8,467 nucleotides of DNA from Deltaproteobacteria bacterium (GCA_024277475.1 JAJRVC010000147.1:1-8467); one strand, 5' to 3'; shown: positions 1 to 6,490, numbered from the stretch's first letter. The notes: a model not told the origin generated them from the sequence alone. Translations and numbers: made by a program.

Positions 1-620
1 AAAATAAAATTTTAATGAAAACCCAATCGCGTTTTATTTGCGGCGTGGGATACCAGAGTCCTTTAGAATGGGGCTTGCAATTTGACTGGACAACCGGCGT
101 GCCTTATTTACCGGGTAGTTCTTTTAAAGGGGCTCTGCTTAGCTATTTGGAATTCTGTCATCCGAATGCTATACCGATAGAAAATTGGGGAAAAGATGAT
201 AAAGTTGAATTAGAAAACGGCGTTTGGTCGCGTAGTGAAATAATTCAAGTATTCGGGCCACAGGGAAATTCCCAAAAGCCTATCAGGAACCCAGCGGCCG
301 GAAAGATTATATTTTTAGACGCCTACCCAGTTGAATTCAAAGGGCTGGATATTGATGTGATTACTCCCCATTACAAAGACTACTATACCAAAGGTGCTAT
401 TCCCGCTGATATATATAATCCCACACCGATTCACTTTCTAACTATTCCGCCAAACACAAAATTTCTATTCCTGTTTAAATTTCTGGGAAATGGGAATGAA
501 AATTTAGCCCAAAGGATAAAGAATTTGATTAAAGAAACCGGAGAAAATTTCGGATTTGGGGCGAAAACCAGCAGTGGTTACGGGTATTTCAAAAAGTTAG
601 AAAAAAACGAACATCTGTAA
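1..620 (+). CDS. cmr6: Cmr6, RAMP (Cas7-like) subunit of a type III-B effector complex, probably 5'-partial
   Basis: This is a backbone RAMP subunit of the Cmr complex, which binds crRNA and target RNA in the cytoplasm. Numbering from the ATG at 15, the RAMP signature GVPYLPGSSFKGAL lies at residues 28-41, preceded by a Cmr6-like RFICGVGYQSPLEWG at 6-20. VFG follows at 79-81, FLDAYPVEF at 100-108, and the C-terminal glycine-rich loop FGFGAKTSSGYGYF at 179-192. The order and spacing match Cmr6 rather than Cmr1 or Cmr4. The ATG at 15 has no Shine-Dalgarno site, unlike most other genes here, and the frame stays open to the window edge, so the true start is probably upstream; if not, this would be a short Cmr6 of 201 residues. 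Codon use is clearly more AT-rich than in the cas6, CARF and PIN genes. The other cmr genes, including the Cas10 subunit, would be expected just upstream. Confidence 0.87.
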   Translation, partial: NKILMKTQSRFICGVGYQSPLEWGLQFDWTTGVPYLPGSSFKGALLSYLEFCHPNAIPIENWGKDDKVELENGVWSRSEIIQVFGPQGNSQKPIRNPAAGKIIFLDAYPVEFKGLDIDVITPHYKDYYTKGAIPADIYNPTPIHFLTIPPNTKFLFLFKFLGNGNENLAQRIKNLIKETGENFGFGAKTSSGYGYFKKLEKNEHL

Positions 621-660
621 ACAGTACCTGTTATGTTGAATCTTATGACCGGAGTCCCCC

Positions 661-1014
661 ATGCTCGACCCCCTCAAACCCCTTTTGCTGGCGTTACTGG
701 GCTTGGGGGTGGTCTTAGGGCTGGTCTCCAAACAACAGGTGCTGAGAACCATCGGCCGGATGATTTTCTTCCCGGTCTTGCTTGCGGTTATACTGACCTA
801 TGGAAAACAAATTTGGATACATATGGACTCTTTCTCCCAAATGGCTGTTGCCGTTGCTATTCTTCTGGCAGGCATCGTGTTTTTGCTGAAGATAGTCCTG
901 GGCAAAGAATTGTTTACCGATGTTCTGGGGAATTTTATTTATGATGTGCTCAAAACGGTGGTCTTGTTCCCCTTTCGTTTAATTAAGCGTATAATTCAAT
1001 CAAGAAGGTATTAG
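661..1014 (+). CDS. small multi-pass membrane protein, unknown function
   Basis: A 117-residue protein that I do not recognise. Hydrophobic stretches at about residues 5-22, 33-47 and 60-80 should span the membrane; a fourth, weaker one at about 88-106 is followed by a basic tail (RLIKRIIQSRRY), which by the positive-inside rule should be cytoplasmic. There is no signal peptidase site and no catalytic motif. The ATG at 661 is supported by GGAG at 651-654, six bases upstream. It starts 40 bases after cmr6 stops and is likely co-transcribed with it. Wobble positions are more GC-rich than in cmr6. It is the first of a run of membrane-linked genes inserted between the Cmr effector gene and cas2. 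An overlapping ORF in another frame (633-944) lacks these features. Confidence 0.7.
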   Translation: MLDPLKPLLLALLGLGVVLGLVSKQQVLRTIGRMIFFPVLLAVILTYGKQIWIHMDSFSQMAVAVAILLAGIVFLLKIVLGKELFTDVLGNFIYDVLKTVVLFPFRLIKRIIQSRRY

Positions 1015-1099
1015 CCGGCATTGTTTTCCGGGATCACCAAATACAGGGTCCGAGTTTACTTCATCCTGACGGAACAAATGGCATTAATGGAGTGAAACG

Positions 1100-1987
1100 A
1101 TGGGAACAATTTCGAGAATATTGAAGCAAATAACAACCCTTGTATTCAAAGAATTTATATACGGAGGTCATTTTCAGTCTTTCGGAGCAGCCGGCATCGC
1201 ATTTGTTGCCTGTGTGTTGCTGAATATAGAATTTACCTGGGACGGATTTATCGTGGTTTACCTGATGTTTTATCCATTGTATTTGTATAATAGATACAAG
1301 GAGCTTGATATAGACGAAACTACAAATCCTGATCGCACACGGCACTTTAGAAATTACATCAAAATCATGCCCGTTATCTTGTGGAGTGTCATTTTTCTTG
1401 TAATTGGGATGGTGATATTTTATAGCAATATCGCAACTTTAGGCTTCAGTTTAGTATTGTTGATTTTGGGAATGCTGTACACTGTGTTTTTTAAAAAGGT
1501 TACCAGAAACATAATCATTTTTAAAAACTTGTATGTGTCGGCCTTCTTTTCATCGTTAGTATTTTATCCTGTTGTTTATTTTGAACAAATATTTACCACG
1601 AGTCTCCTGTTCAAAGCAATAATTCTGGCAGTTTTTGTGTATCTAAAAGCATTTATCATGCAAGTGTTTCTGGATATAAAAGACATAGAAAGCGATAAAA
1701 AAGAGAGGCTATTAACAATCCCAACGCTGTTGGGGAAATACCAGACAATCCGTTATTTGCAATTTTTTGATTTTGGTGTATCCATTGTCTTTCCGGTAAT
1801 TTTTTCTTTGGTGTTGAACACTTTCTCCGGTTTAAGTTGGGTTTTTGCATTGGCAACACCATTCCTTTTCTATTGCTACAAACTCGTCAAAGAAGGCAAT
1901 TACTATGGATACATTTTGCGTAGTGGAGAATTCCTATCATGGTTTTTCATGATGTTATTACTTCCCCTAAAAAAAGGTGCGGGTTAA
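1100..1987 (+). CDS. UbiA-like prenyltransferase superfamily membrane protein with variant Asp motifs
   Basis: UbiA-superfamily enzymes are polytopic membrane proteins that transfer isoprenyl groups to aromatic or lipid acceptors, using two Asp-rich motifs that bind Mg-diphosphate. This 295-residue protein has about eight hydrophobic segments, the usual length, and both motifs in the right places. Motif 1 is NRYKELDIDETTNPDR at residues 64-79. Motif 2 is DIKDIESD at 192-199, followed by KKERLLTIPTLLGK, which closely resembles the conserved D-x2-D-x3-D ... TLP-x-LLG segment of the family. Motif 1 deviates from the usual NDxxDxxxD: the second residue is Arg65 and the next Asp is Glu68, while Asp72, Asn76 and Arg79 remain. 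Activity may therefore be altered. GGAG at 1089-1092 lies seven bases before the ATG. The gene is visibly AT-rich compared with its neighbours and is not a known cas gene, which suggests separate acquisition. Family assignment is fairly firm; the substrate is unknown. Confidence 0.78.
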   Translation: MGTISRILKQITTLVFKEFIYGGHFQSFGAAGIAFVACVLLNIEFTWDGFIVVYLMFYPLYLYNRYKELDIDETTNPDRTRHFRNYIKIMPVILWSVIFLVIGMVIFYSNIATLGFSLVLLILGMLYTVFFKKVTRNIIIFKNLYVSAFFSSLVFYPVVYFEQIFTTSLLFKAIILAVFVYLKAFIMQVFLDIKDIESDKKERLLTIPTLLGKYQTIRYLQFFDFGVSIVFPVIFSLVLNTFSGLSWVFALATPFLFYCYKLVKEGNYYGYILRSGEFLSWFFMMLLLPLKKGAG

Positions 1988-2141
1988 ACATGGATATCGT
2001 CAACGGCCTCGCTTCGTTTGTGGGTAGGCGGGGACGATTTGCTTCTCTTGCTTGCCGTCGTTGTTCGATGCAGCCGAGCGGCGGCAGACACTTCGGTAGT
2101 TATTAAAACCGTCAGATTTTCACCATAACCGGAGGGATAGC

Positions 2142-2369
2142 ATGAACTGGAAAGCAGATTTTCGCCGCGGCAAACGCGCCGGAAAAAAACATCAAAATTC
2201 TCATGATGCGGATCTGACCCGTATCCGGGAAGAGCAAAACCAGATGATGAATGAACAGAAAAATCAATTAGTGAAGCGGAAAGCGGAGGTTGATCATCAG
2301 CTACAGGAAATCTCCGCCAGCCTGGATTTGATTCATCAATTTCTGCGGGAAGCGGAAGGCATTGGGTAA
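2142..2369 (+). CDS. small coiled-coil protein, paralogue of the N-terminus of the next gene product
   Basis: A 75-residue, highly charged protein without a membrane segment or signal. Residues 7-17 (FRRGKRAGKKH) carry a G-x3-G-x2-H motif, followed from about residue 23 by a long helix rich in E, Q, K and R with hydrophobic heptad positions, a probable coiled coil. It aligns without large gaps to residues 11-70 of the protein encoded at 2459-3562: DFRRGKRAGKKH pairs with DYKFGKKAGSKH, DADLTRIREE with SDDLNQIRDE, and VDHQLQEISASLDLI with LQHDVDQLQEQLAVI. The two are therefore probably paralogues or one is a partial duplicate. GGAGG at 2131-2135, six bases before the ATG, supports the start. 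A plausible role is hetero-oligomerisation with the larger membrane protein; this is inference. Confidence 0.72.
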   Translation: MNWKADFRRGKRAGKKHQNSHDADLTRIREEQNQMMNEQKNQLVKRKAEVDHQLQEISASLDLIHQFLREAEGIG

Positions 2370-2448
2370 AACCAGAAAGTCCTCAACTGTACTAATCAGT
2401 ATCAAAAAGGGAATAGGTGCTTATCGTTATGCACACTTAAAACCAGAT

Positions 2449-2453
2449 GGAGG
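2449..2453 (+). promoter_or_regulatory. ribosome binding site that selects the ATG at 2459
   Basis: GGAGG lies five bases before the ATG at 2459. The in-frame ATG at 2447 overlaps this site and has no Shine-Dalgarno sequence of its own, so 2459 is the better start for the coiled-coil membrane protein. Confidence 0.6.
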
Positions 2454-2458
2454 TGGAG

Positions 2459-3562
2459 ATGTTTAGAAAAATCGTTATATCTCCGAAAGATTATAAATTC
2501 GGGAAGAAAGCCGGATCAAAACATTTTGAGACATTTAGTGACGACTTGAACCAGATCCGCGATGAAGTAGAAGCCGAAAAGGAACGGCTGCAAAACAAAT
2601 TAGAGCCAAAGCGCAACGATCTCCAGCATGATGTGGATCAACTCCAAGAACAGCTTGCCGTGATTGACGAAGCCTGGAACAAAGAGGAAGAAAAGCTGGG
2701 AGAAAAAATCACCGCGCTGGATATTGAACGCCTGCGCACCCGGCTGCGCGGTTATAATTTTAAAATCGCGCTGTTCCTCCTGGCGGAAGTTTTTGTCACT
2801 GCTCGCATCATGGAGTTTGTGTTAGGTATCCCCCGCTTCGAATCGCTCGTTGCGGCTGTCAGCTATCCGGCGTTGTCCTCATTGATCTTGAAAATTCTGT
2901 TTGACAGCGTTGCCGAAGATTCCGGCCATTCACGCACCCATAAATGGATGATCATTGGCATATTCTTACCGGCAATGATTATCATCCTGATGGTGCTGAG
3001 TGTCTTTGCCTACCTGCGCTCAGACGAAACCGCCTCTGGCTTGCCCGGCGTCGATATCGATTTCTTGCGCTTTGCCTTTATCGGCCTGGTGGTGGTACTC
3101 TCGCTGGTGCTGGGGTTTTTATTCTGGAAAAGAGAGCCCATCGCCACCCGTTTTAAACCGCTGATCCGCCTGCTGCGCAAAAAACGCAAAATTGAAAACC
3201 GTCTCAATGATCTGGAACCGAAGCTCCAATCCGTGATAGAGCAATTGGCTGGCCTGGAAGAAGAAGCGCTCAAGCTCACCAATTTACGGATAGATTCCTA
3301 CCAGGCCGGGTATCATAAAGGGGTAATGCCGGTTAAGAACCGCTTAGAGAAACAACAGGCGCGGCTGCTTGCCGAACAGAAACAATTACAAGATCAATTG
3401 GCCGGCCTGGATGAGGAACACGAGAACATCAAAAAGGCGCGCTGCGCTGCCTACGAGGCCGGTTTTGAAAAAGGAAAATATATCCGGGATAGAAGGAAGA
3501 AGTTTTGGAATACCGTTTTGTTTTGGCGGAAAACAAAAGCAGCGGTGGAGGAACAGCCATGA
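2459..3562 (+). CDS. coiled-coil protein with about four membrane segments, unknown function
   Basis: A 367-residue protein I do not recognise as a named family. Residues 29-95 form a strongly charged predicted coiled coil. Hydrophobic segments follow at about 101-121, 130-148, 163-185 and 203-223. A second helical, charged region covers about 236-327, and the C-terminus is basic. A short aromatic-glycine motif recurs: YKFGKKAGSKH at 12-22, YQAGYHKG at 281-288 and YEAGFEKGKY at 332-341, each next to a coiled coil. With an even number of membrane passes, both coiled-coil arms would be on the same side, presumably the cytoplasm. The N-terminal arm is paralogous to the 75-residue protein just upstream. 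The stop overlaps the start of the lipoprotein gene (ATGA at 3559-3562), so the two are translationally coupled and probably work together. A scaffold or membrane-remodelling role is possible, but not shown. Confidence 0.78.
   Translation: MFRKIVISPKDYKFGKKAGSKHFETFSDDLNQIRDEVEAEKERLQNKLEPKRNDLQHDVDQLQEQLAVIDEAWNKEEEKLGEKITALDIERLRTRLRGYNFKIALFLLAEVFVTARIMEFVLGIPRFESLVAAVSYPALSSLILKILFDSVAEDSGHSRTHKWMIIGIFLPAMIIILMVLSVFAYLRSDETASGLPGVDIDFLRFAFIGLVVVLSLVLGFLFWKREPIATRFKPLIRLLRKKRKIENRLNDLEPKLQSVIEQLAGLEEEALKLTNLRIDSYQAGYHKGVMPVKNRLEKQQARLLAEQKQLQDQLAGLDEEHENIKKARCAAYEAGFEKGKYIRDRRKKFWNTVLFWRKTKAAVEEQP
3547..3551 (+). promoter_or_regulatory. ribosome binding site deciding the lipoprotein start
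   Basis: GGAGG inside the last codons of the upstream gene, seven bases before the ATG at 3559. Together with the ATGA stop-start overlap it favours 3559 over the in-frame ATG at 3505 and indicates translational coupling. Confidence 0.6.
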
Positions 3563-4344
3563 AAATGCCAACCCCGAACCACTTGTATCTCTATTTTTTG
3601 TTTCTCATCCTGTTGCCCTCAACATTGTTGCTCCCCGGGTGTGATGACTTTACTTACAAAGTAGAGAAATTCTTTGGCTTGCCTACCGGCGTTCATAATC
3701 ACATCGATCTGTTCATTGATGTGACCGCTTCACGGGAGTGGAAAGAGGAACTGGCGCAGGATTCTCTCTTTATCGTTTCGCTGATCAGTAAATTAGGAGA
3801 ATCTGATCTGCTGGAAATTTATTTCGTACATGCCCGCACCTTCAGTAAAGCAGAACGCGTGTTCGAGGTGAAAATGCCGGACAAACCCGGCACCCGCGGG
3901 CGGAAGCTGAAGGAAGCCCGCCAACAGATGGCCAATGCGTTCAGCCGCATATGGCCGAGGGAAATTACCGATGCCATTAAGCGCGGTTTTCATAAACAGA
4001 CTGATCTTACCGGCGTTTTCCGTTTTATCAACGCCCATTCTGCGACCGGGGTACAACATTCTGTGATTCTGGTCAGTGATATGCTGGCGGTTGAACCCGG
4101 GCACTGGAACTTTGAACGCACTCCCCCCAAAACGGACTTGCTGCAAACCTGGCAAGAGCAGGGTTTACTCCCGGATTTAACGGGTGTGGGCTGCTACGTT
4201 TTTGGCGCTTATGCCCGGCCGGGAATCTCCAACGACCACTACTTAGCCGTGCGGGATTTCTGGGAGGCTTTTTTCCGCAAAAGTGGTGCAGAACTGAAGG
4301 CATACCAATACCAGCGGGACACGCGCCTTATTTTCCCCGATTAG
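3559..4344 (+). CDS. lipoprotein with von Willebrand factor A-like domain
   Basis: A 261-residue secreted lipoprotein. The N-terminus has a hydrophobic signal segment (residues 9-25) ending in the lipobox LPGC, with lipidated Cys28. The mature part looks like a von Willebrand A domain: a hydrophobic beta strand leads into DVTASRE, giving a MIDAS-type D54-x-T56-x-S58 (usual DxSxS), a possible threonine at 149 or 151, and a late strand HSVILVSDM with Asp174. Such domains bind a metal and mediate protein contacts. The start at 3559 is chosen because GGAGG at 3547-3551 lies seven bases before it, the signal peptide begins there, and the ATG overlaps the previous stop as ATGA; a longer in-frame reading from 3505 would put a useless extension before the signal. 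The partner may be the coiled-coil membrane protein encoded just upstream. Why an exported protein sits between cmr6 and cas2 is unknown. Confidence 0.78.
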   Translation: MKMPTPNHLYLYFLFLILLPSTLLLPGCDDFTYKVEKFFGLPTGVHNHIDLFIDVTASREWKEELAQDSLFIVSLISKLGESDLLEIYFVHARTFSKAERVFEVKMPDKPGTRGRKLKEARQQMANAFSRIWPREITDAIKRGFHKQTDLTGVFRFINAHSATGVQHSVILVSDMLAVEPGHWNFERTPPKTDLLQTWQEQGLLPDLTGVGCYVFGAYARPGISNDHYLAVRDFWEAFFRKSGAELKAYQYQRDTRLIFPD

Positions 4345-4382
4345 GACCCGTAATAGCAGAGGTTGATATCGCAGCAAAAACC

Positions 4383-4667
4383 GTGAAATATGTGGTCATC
4401 GCCTACGACATTGAGGACGACCGGCAGCGCAGCAAGGTTGCCGATGCGCTTTTAAATGCAGGCCTGCAGCGGGTGCAAAAAAGCGTCTTCGAAGGTCGGA
4501 TAACTGCCCGGGCTGTACAGAAACTGGAGAGCGCTCTCCGAAAACGCATCAAGAAGCACGACAGTATCCGTTATTATTTTTTGTGCAAAAACTGTGTCTC
4601 CGCAACCATTGCGCAGGGCGCCGATCTGACGCCAAAGACAAAACGGGGCGGCGTGATTATCTCCTGA
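4383..4667 (+). CDS. cas2: Cas2, CRISPR adaptation protein
   Basis: Cas2 is the dimeric core that bridges two Cas1 dimers in the spacer-integration complex. This 94-residue protein has the family length and layout: the first beta strand MKYVVIAYDI with conserved Asp9, then DDRQRSKVADALLNAGLQRVQKSVFEG (residues 12-38) as helix and second strand, and DSIRYYFLC at 60-68 as a later strand. The start is GTG at 4383, chosen because it gives the exact expected N-terminus; there is no clear Shine-Dalgarno site, and the start lies 38 bases after the lipoprotein stop, so translation may depend on coupling. No cas1 lies next to it, which is unusual; the partial reverse-transcriptase-like gene at 8391 may carry it as an RT-Cas1 fusion. 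Confidence 0.94.
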   Translation: MKYVVIAYDIEDDRQRSKVADALLNAGLQRVQKSVFEGRITARAVQKLESALRKRIKKHDSIRYYFLCKNCVSATIAQGADLTPKTKRGGVIIS

Positions 4668-4712
4668 CACGGAAGCAGCTTGGAGGTTCTCCTCTGAAAC
4701 ATTATTTCCATT

Positions 4713-4739
4713 CGGGCTCTTGGGGCTCTTGGGGTCCTT
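4713..4739 (+). repeat. three tandem 9-base units (consensus GGGGCTCTT)
   Basis: The units are CGGGCTCTT, GGGGCTCTT and GGGGTCCTT, so the outer copies differ from the middle one by one and one or two bases. This is a short slippage-type tandem repeat downstream of cas2 with no sign of function. Confidence 0.55.
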
Positions 4740-4837
4740 GTGGATAATACTAAATTATTGAGACGTGAATTAATTTCCGGAAAAATGAAGTGTATTTATG
4801 TTGTTGTCATCATGCAATCGTAATGTCCTCCCTTAAT

Positions 4838-4859
4838 CCCTCCCGGCTGGCCGGGAGGG
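4838..4859. repeat. perfect GC-rich palindrome (hairpin 1)
   Basis: CCCTCCCGG pairs with CCGGGAGGG around a CTGG loop, a nine-base perfect stem. It stands directly beside a second hairpin and resembles one half of a dispersed REP-like intergenic element. No T-run follows. Confidence 0.65.
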
Positions 4860-4869
4860 AAACCGGCCT

Positions 4870-4891
4870 CCCTCCCCGATTTCGGGGAGGG
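4870..4891. repeat. perfect GC-rich palindrome (hairpin 2) with G-rich tail
   Basis: CCCTCCCCG pairs with CGGGGAGGG around an ATTT loop, a nine-base stem, and is followed by a G-rich tail (GGCGGGGTGGGG, 4891-4902). Similar hairpin-plus-tail boilerplate is common between genes of many metagenomic bacteria (from memory, not checked). Confidence 0.62.
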
Positions 4892-5000
4892 GCGGGGTGG
4901 GGAAATTACCTGGGAAACTCGTTCATCATATCTAAACAATTTCATTTTCATATTAATTCACGGGTCTATAACTTAAAATTATTGTTGGCAGGAACAAATC

Positions 5001-5972
5001 ATGAACTATCTGCTCTCTTTACCCCTCATCAAACTGCGCTTTTATTTTATTGCCAAAGAGCCGATTAAGCTGCCCTGGTATAAAGGCGGCACTTTCCGGG
5101 GGGCCTTTGGGCAGACCTTTGCCCAAACCGTGTGTCTGTACCGGCGCAATCAATGCGAAAAAGGCTGCCCGATTAAAGAGCAGTGCGCCTACTACTATAT
5201 TTTCGAAACGCCGAATAACGGGGAATTGCCCGAGTTTGTCAGCGAGAAAGCGCCGCGACCCTTTGTCATCGAACCGCCGCATACCAGCCGGCAGTTTTAC
5301 CGCCCCGGGGAACCTTTCCGGATGGATTTGATCATCCTGGGCAAAGCGATTGACTATCTCCCCTATTTTATCTATTGCTTTGACCGAATGGGCGAAACCC
5401 GCGGCGTGGGCAAATGGACCCGCGATGGATACGGGCGCTATTTCCTGGAAAAAGTTACCCAGGTTACCGGCGGGGAAGAAAACCTGATTTATACCGACCA
5501 GGAAATTTTTACCGGCAATTTAACCCGGACGGAAGCGCCGTTAGCGGAGAACGGGCACACCGAATCCGGCGACTTTCTGAAAATAACCTTCCTCACCCCC
5601 ACCCGCATTAAGCACCACCAGGTGCTGGTGGAAAAAGACCGTCGCCAGCCGCTTACTTTTCCTATGCTGCTCAATGACATTTGTTGGCGGTCCTATTTGC
5701 TGATGTTCTTCCACCATCAGCGCAACCTGCCGCCCTACGAGAAATTAGCGGCTCCGGAACTGGAGGTGGTGGATAAACAGCTAAAATGGCGAGACTGGGA
5801 TCGCTGGACCAACCGCGGCAGAACCAAAGTGCGCACCGGCGGATTTGTGGGCGAAATCGTCTTTCAAGGCCAATGGCAGCCCTTCTACCCGCTGCTAAAA
5901 CTAGGAGGAAATTTGCACATCGGCAAACAGACCACCTTTGGCATGGGCCAGTTCCGGGTAGAGGTGGAATAA
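5001..5972 (+). CDS. cas6: Cas6, CRISPR pre-crRNA endoribonuclease with a four-Cys insertion
   Basis: Cas6 cleaves the repeat in pre-crRNA without metal, supplying crRNAs to the type III complex. This 323-residue protein fits the longer Cas6 family with the CRISPR_Cas6 C-terminal domain. The N-terminal RAMP fold has the KGGTFRGAFG segment at 28-37. A probable metal-binding four-Cys cluster follows (C45, C52, C56, C62, in the context CEKGCPIKEQC). RGVGKWTRDGYGRY at 134-147 is a glycine-rich stretch, and the C-terminal G-rich loop GGNLHIGKQTTFGMG at 302-316 is highly typical. The catalytic His cannot be assigned by eye; H306 in the loop and H205/H206 are candidates only. The ATG at 5001 has a modest AGGA at 4990-4993, seven bases upstream. 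The gene is separated from cas2 by 333 bases and may have its own promoter. Codon use is GC-richer than in cmr6. Confidence 0.92.
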   Translation: MNYLLSLPLIKLRFYFIAKEPIKLPWYKGGTFRGAFGQTFAQTVCLYRRNQCEKGCPIKEQCAYYYIFETPNNGELPEFVSEKAPRPFVIEPPHTSRQFYRPGEPFRMDLIILGKAIDYLPYFIYCFDRMGETRGVGKWTRDGYGRYFLEKVTQVTGGEENLIYTDQEIFTGNLTRTEAPLAENGHTESGDFLKITFLTPTRIKHHQVLVEKDRRQPLTFPMLLNDICWRSYLLMFFHHQRNLPPYEKLAAPELEVVDKQLKWRDWDRWTNRGRTKVRTGGFVGEIVFQGQWQPFYPLLKLGGNLHIGKQTTFGMGQFRVEVE

Positions 5973-6136
5973 TATCACCTTTCAACGGCTTTTGACTGCT
6001 CCGGGTTTTTAAAGCGAATAAGTTGTTGAGATAACCCGAAAAGGGCCAATTTAAACTGGGTACGGTAGTGTAGTGTGACTAATGTTTTTGTTTGAATGAA
6101 GAACTACGAAAAAAAATGTAACTACTCAGGTTGTTC

Positions 6137-6235
6137 TACCGCAACGCACGCAAAGACAACGCAGCGTTCGCAACGAACGAAAATTTATCTCTTACACGTT
6201 GCGGCCGTCGCGTATCCACTGCGATCATTGCGGTA
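6137..6235. repeat. imperfect inverted repeat, two 39-base arms
   Basis: The arm at 6137-6175 and the reverse complement of 6197-6235 match at 27 of 39 positions without gaps. The ends agree best (TACCGCAA at one end, CGCAACG at the other). Both arms are built from reiterated CGCAA/GCGTT-like words. The 21 bases between them are AT-rich. This looks like an old, decayed palindromic intergenic element. Confidence 0.6.
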
Positions 6236-6390
6236 AAAAACAATTTTGATCACCAAAACAGATTTCTATTGGAACTCTTCTTTAATCTATGTCCTGAATA
6301 GGCGCTGCCTGAATAGTTGCAAAAAAATAAACCGCCCTGTTGACCACCAAATTTTCGGAAAAAATCACGGATACCCACCTGTTGTAAGGG

Positions 6391-6433
6391 CAAAAATCCG
6401 TGTAGATGAAGGAGAACATCTGCGGCTAAAAAA
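6391..6433. repeat. possible dispersed intergenic repeat word
   Basis: The stretch starting CAAAAATCCGTG and ending CATCTGCGGCTAAAAAA resembles a wording I recall from intergenic regions of many unrelated bacterial assemblies. Nothing within this window repeats it in full, so a genome-wide copy count would be needed. Confidence 0.25.
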
Positions 6434-6476
6434 GCCCGGAACGGCAACACCTGTAAATCTTACCTGCCATAAACCA

Positions 6477-6482
6477 AAGGAG
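6477..6482 (+). promoter_or_regulatory. ribosome binding site for the CARF-like gene
   Basis: AAGGAG eight bases before the ATG at 6491. It fixes the start within a longer open frame and confirms expression of this small gene. Confidence 0.6.
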
Positions 6483-6490
6483 ACTGCCTT

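Larger units (their letters stand above)
4668..5000. other. intergenic region between cas2 and cas6 with repeats and palindromes
   Basis: No convincing gene. It holds three 9-base near-repeats (4713-4739), two strong GC-rich hairpins (4838-4859 and 4870-4891) and an AT-rich stretch just before cas6. TATAAC at 4967-4972 could be a -10 element for cas6, but I see no good -35 partner. No CRISPR repeat-spacer pattern is visible. The hairpins have no T-run, so they are not standard terminators. Confidence 0.6.
5973..6490. other. 518-base intergenic region with degenerate inverted repeats
   Basis: No gene is convincing here; the ORFs on either strand lack ribosome binding sites and protein-like composition. 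It contains a loose inverted repeat CGGGTT/AACCCG (6002-6007 with 6033-6038), a pair of 39-base inverted arms (6137-6175 and 6197-6235), and CACGGAT/ATCCGTG (6366-6372 with 6396-6402). The promoter for the CARF-PIN pair probably lies in this stretch, but I cannot place it. No CRISPR array is present. Confidence 0.55.

Noticed and set aside
633..944. 103-codon ORF on + strand overlapping the small membrane gene
   Set aside because: Shadow frame: no ribosome binding site, Cys/Gly/Arg-rich unlikely composition, while the 661-1014 frame has a good Shine-Dalgarno site and coherent membrane segments.
1990..2106. 38-codon ORF just after the UbiA-like gene
   Set aside because: Only a distant AGGTG upstream, Arg/Ser-rich peptide with no pattern; may be chance in a GC-rich spacer with a weak hairpin.
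4713..4739. 9-base tandem units considered as a CRISPR remnant
   Set aside because: Units are contiguous, far too short for CRISPR repeats, and have no spacers.
4790..5068. 92-codon ORF across the cas2-cas6 gap
   Set aside because: Runs through the palindromic hairpins and into cas6 in another frame, no ribosome binding site.
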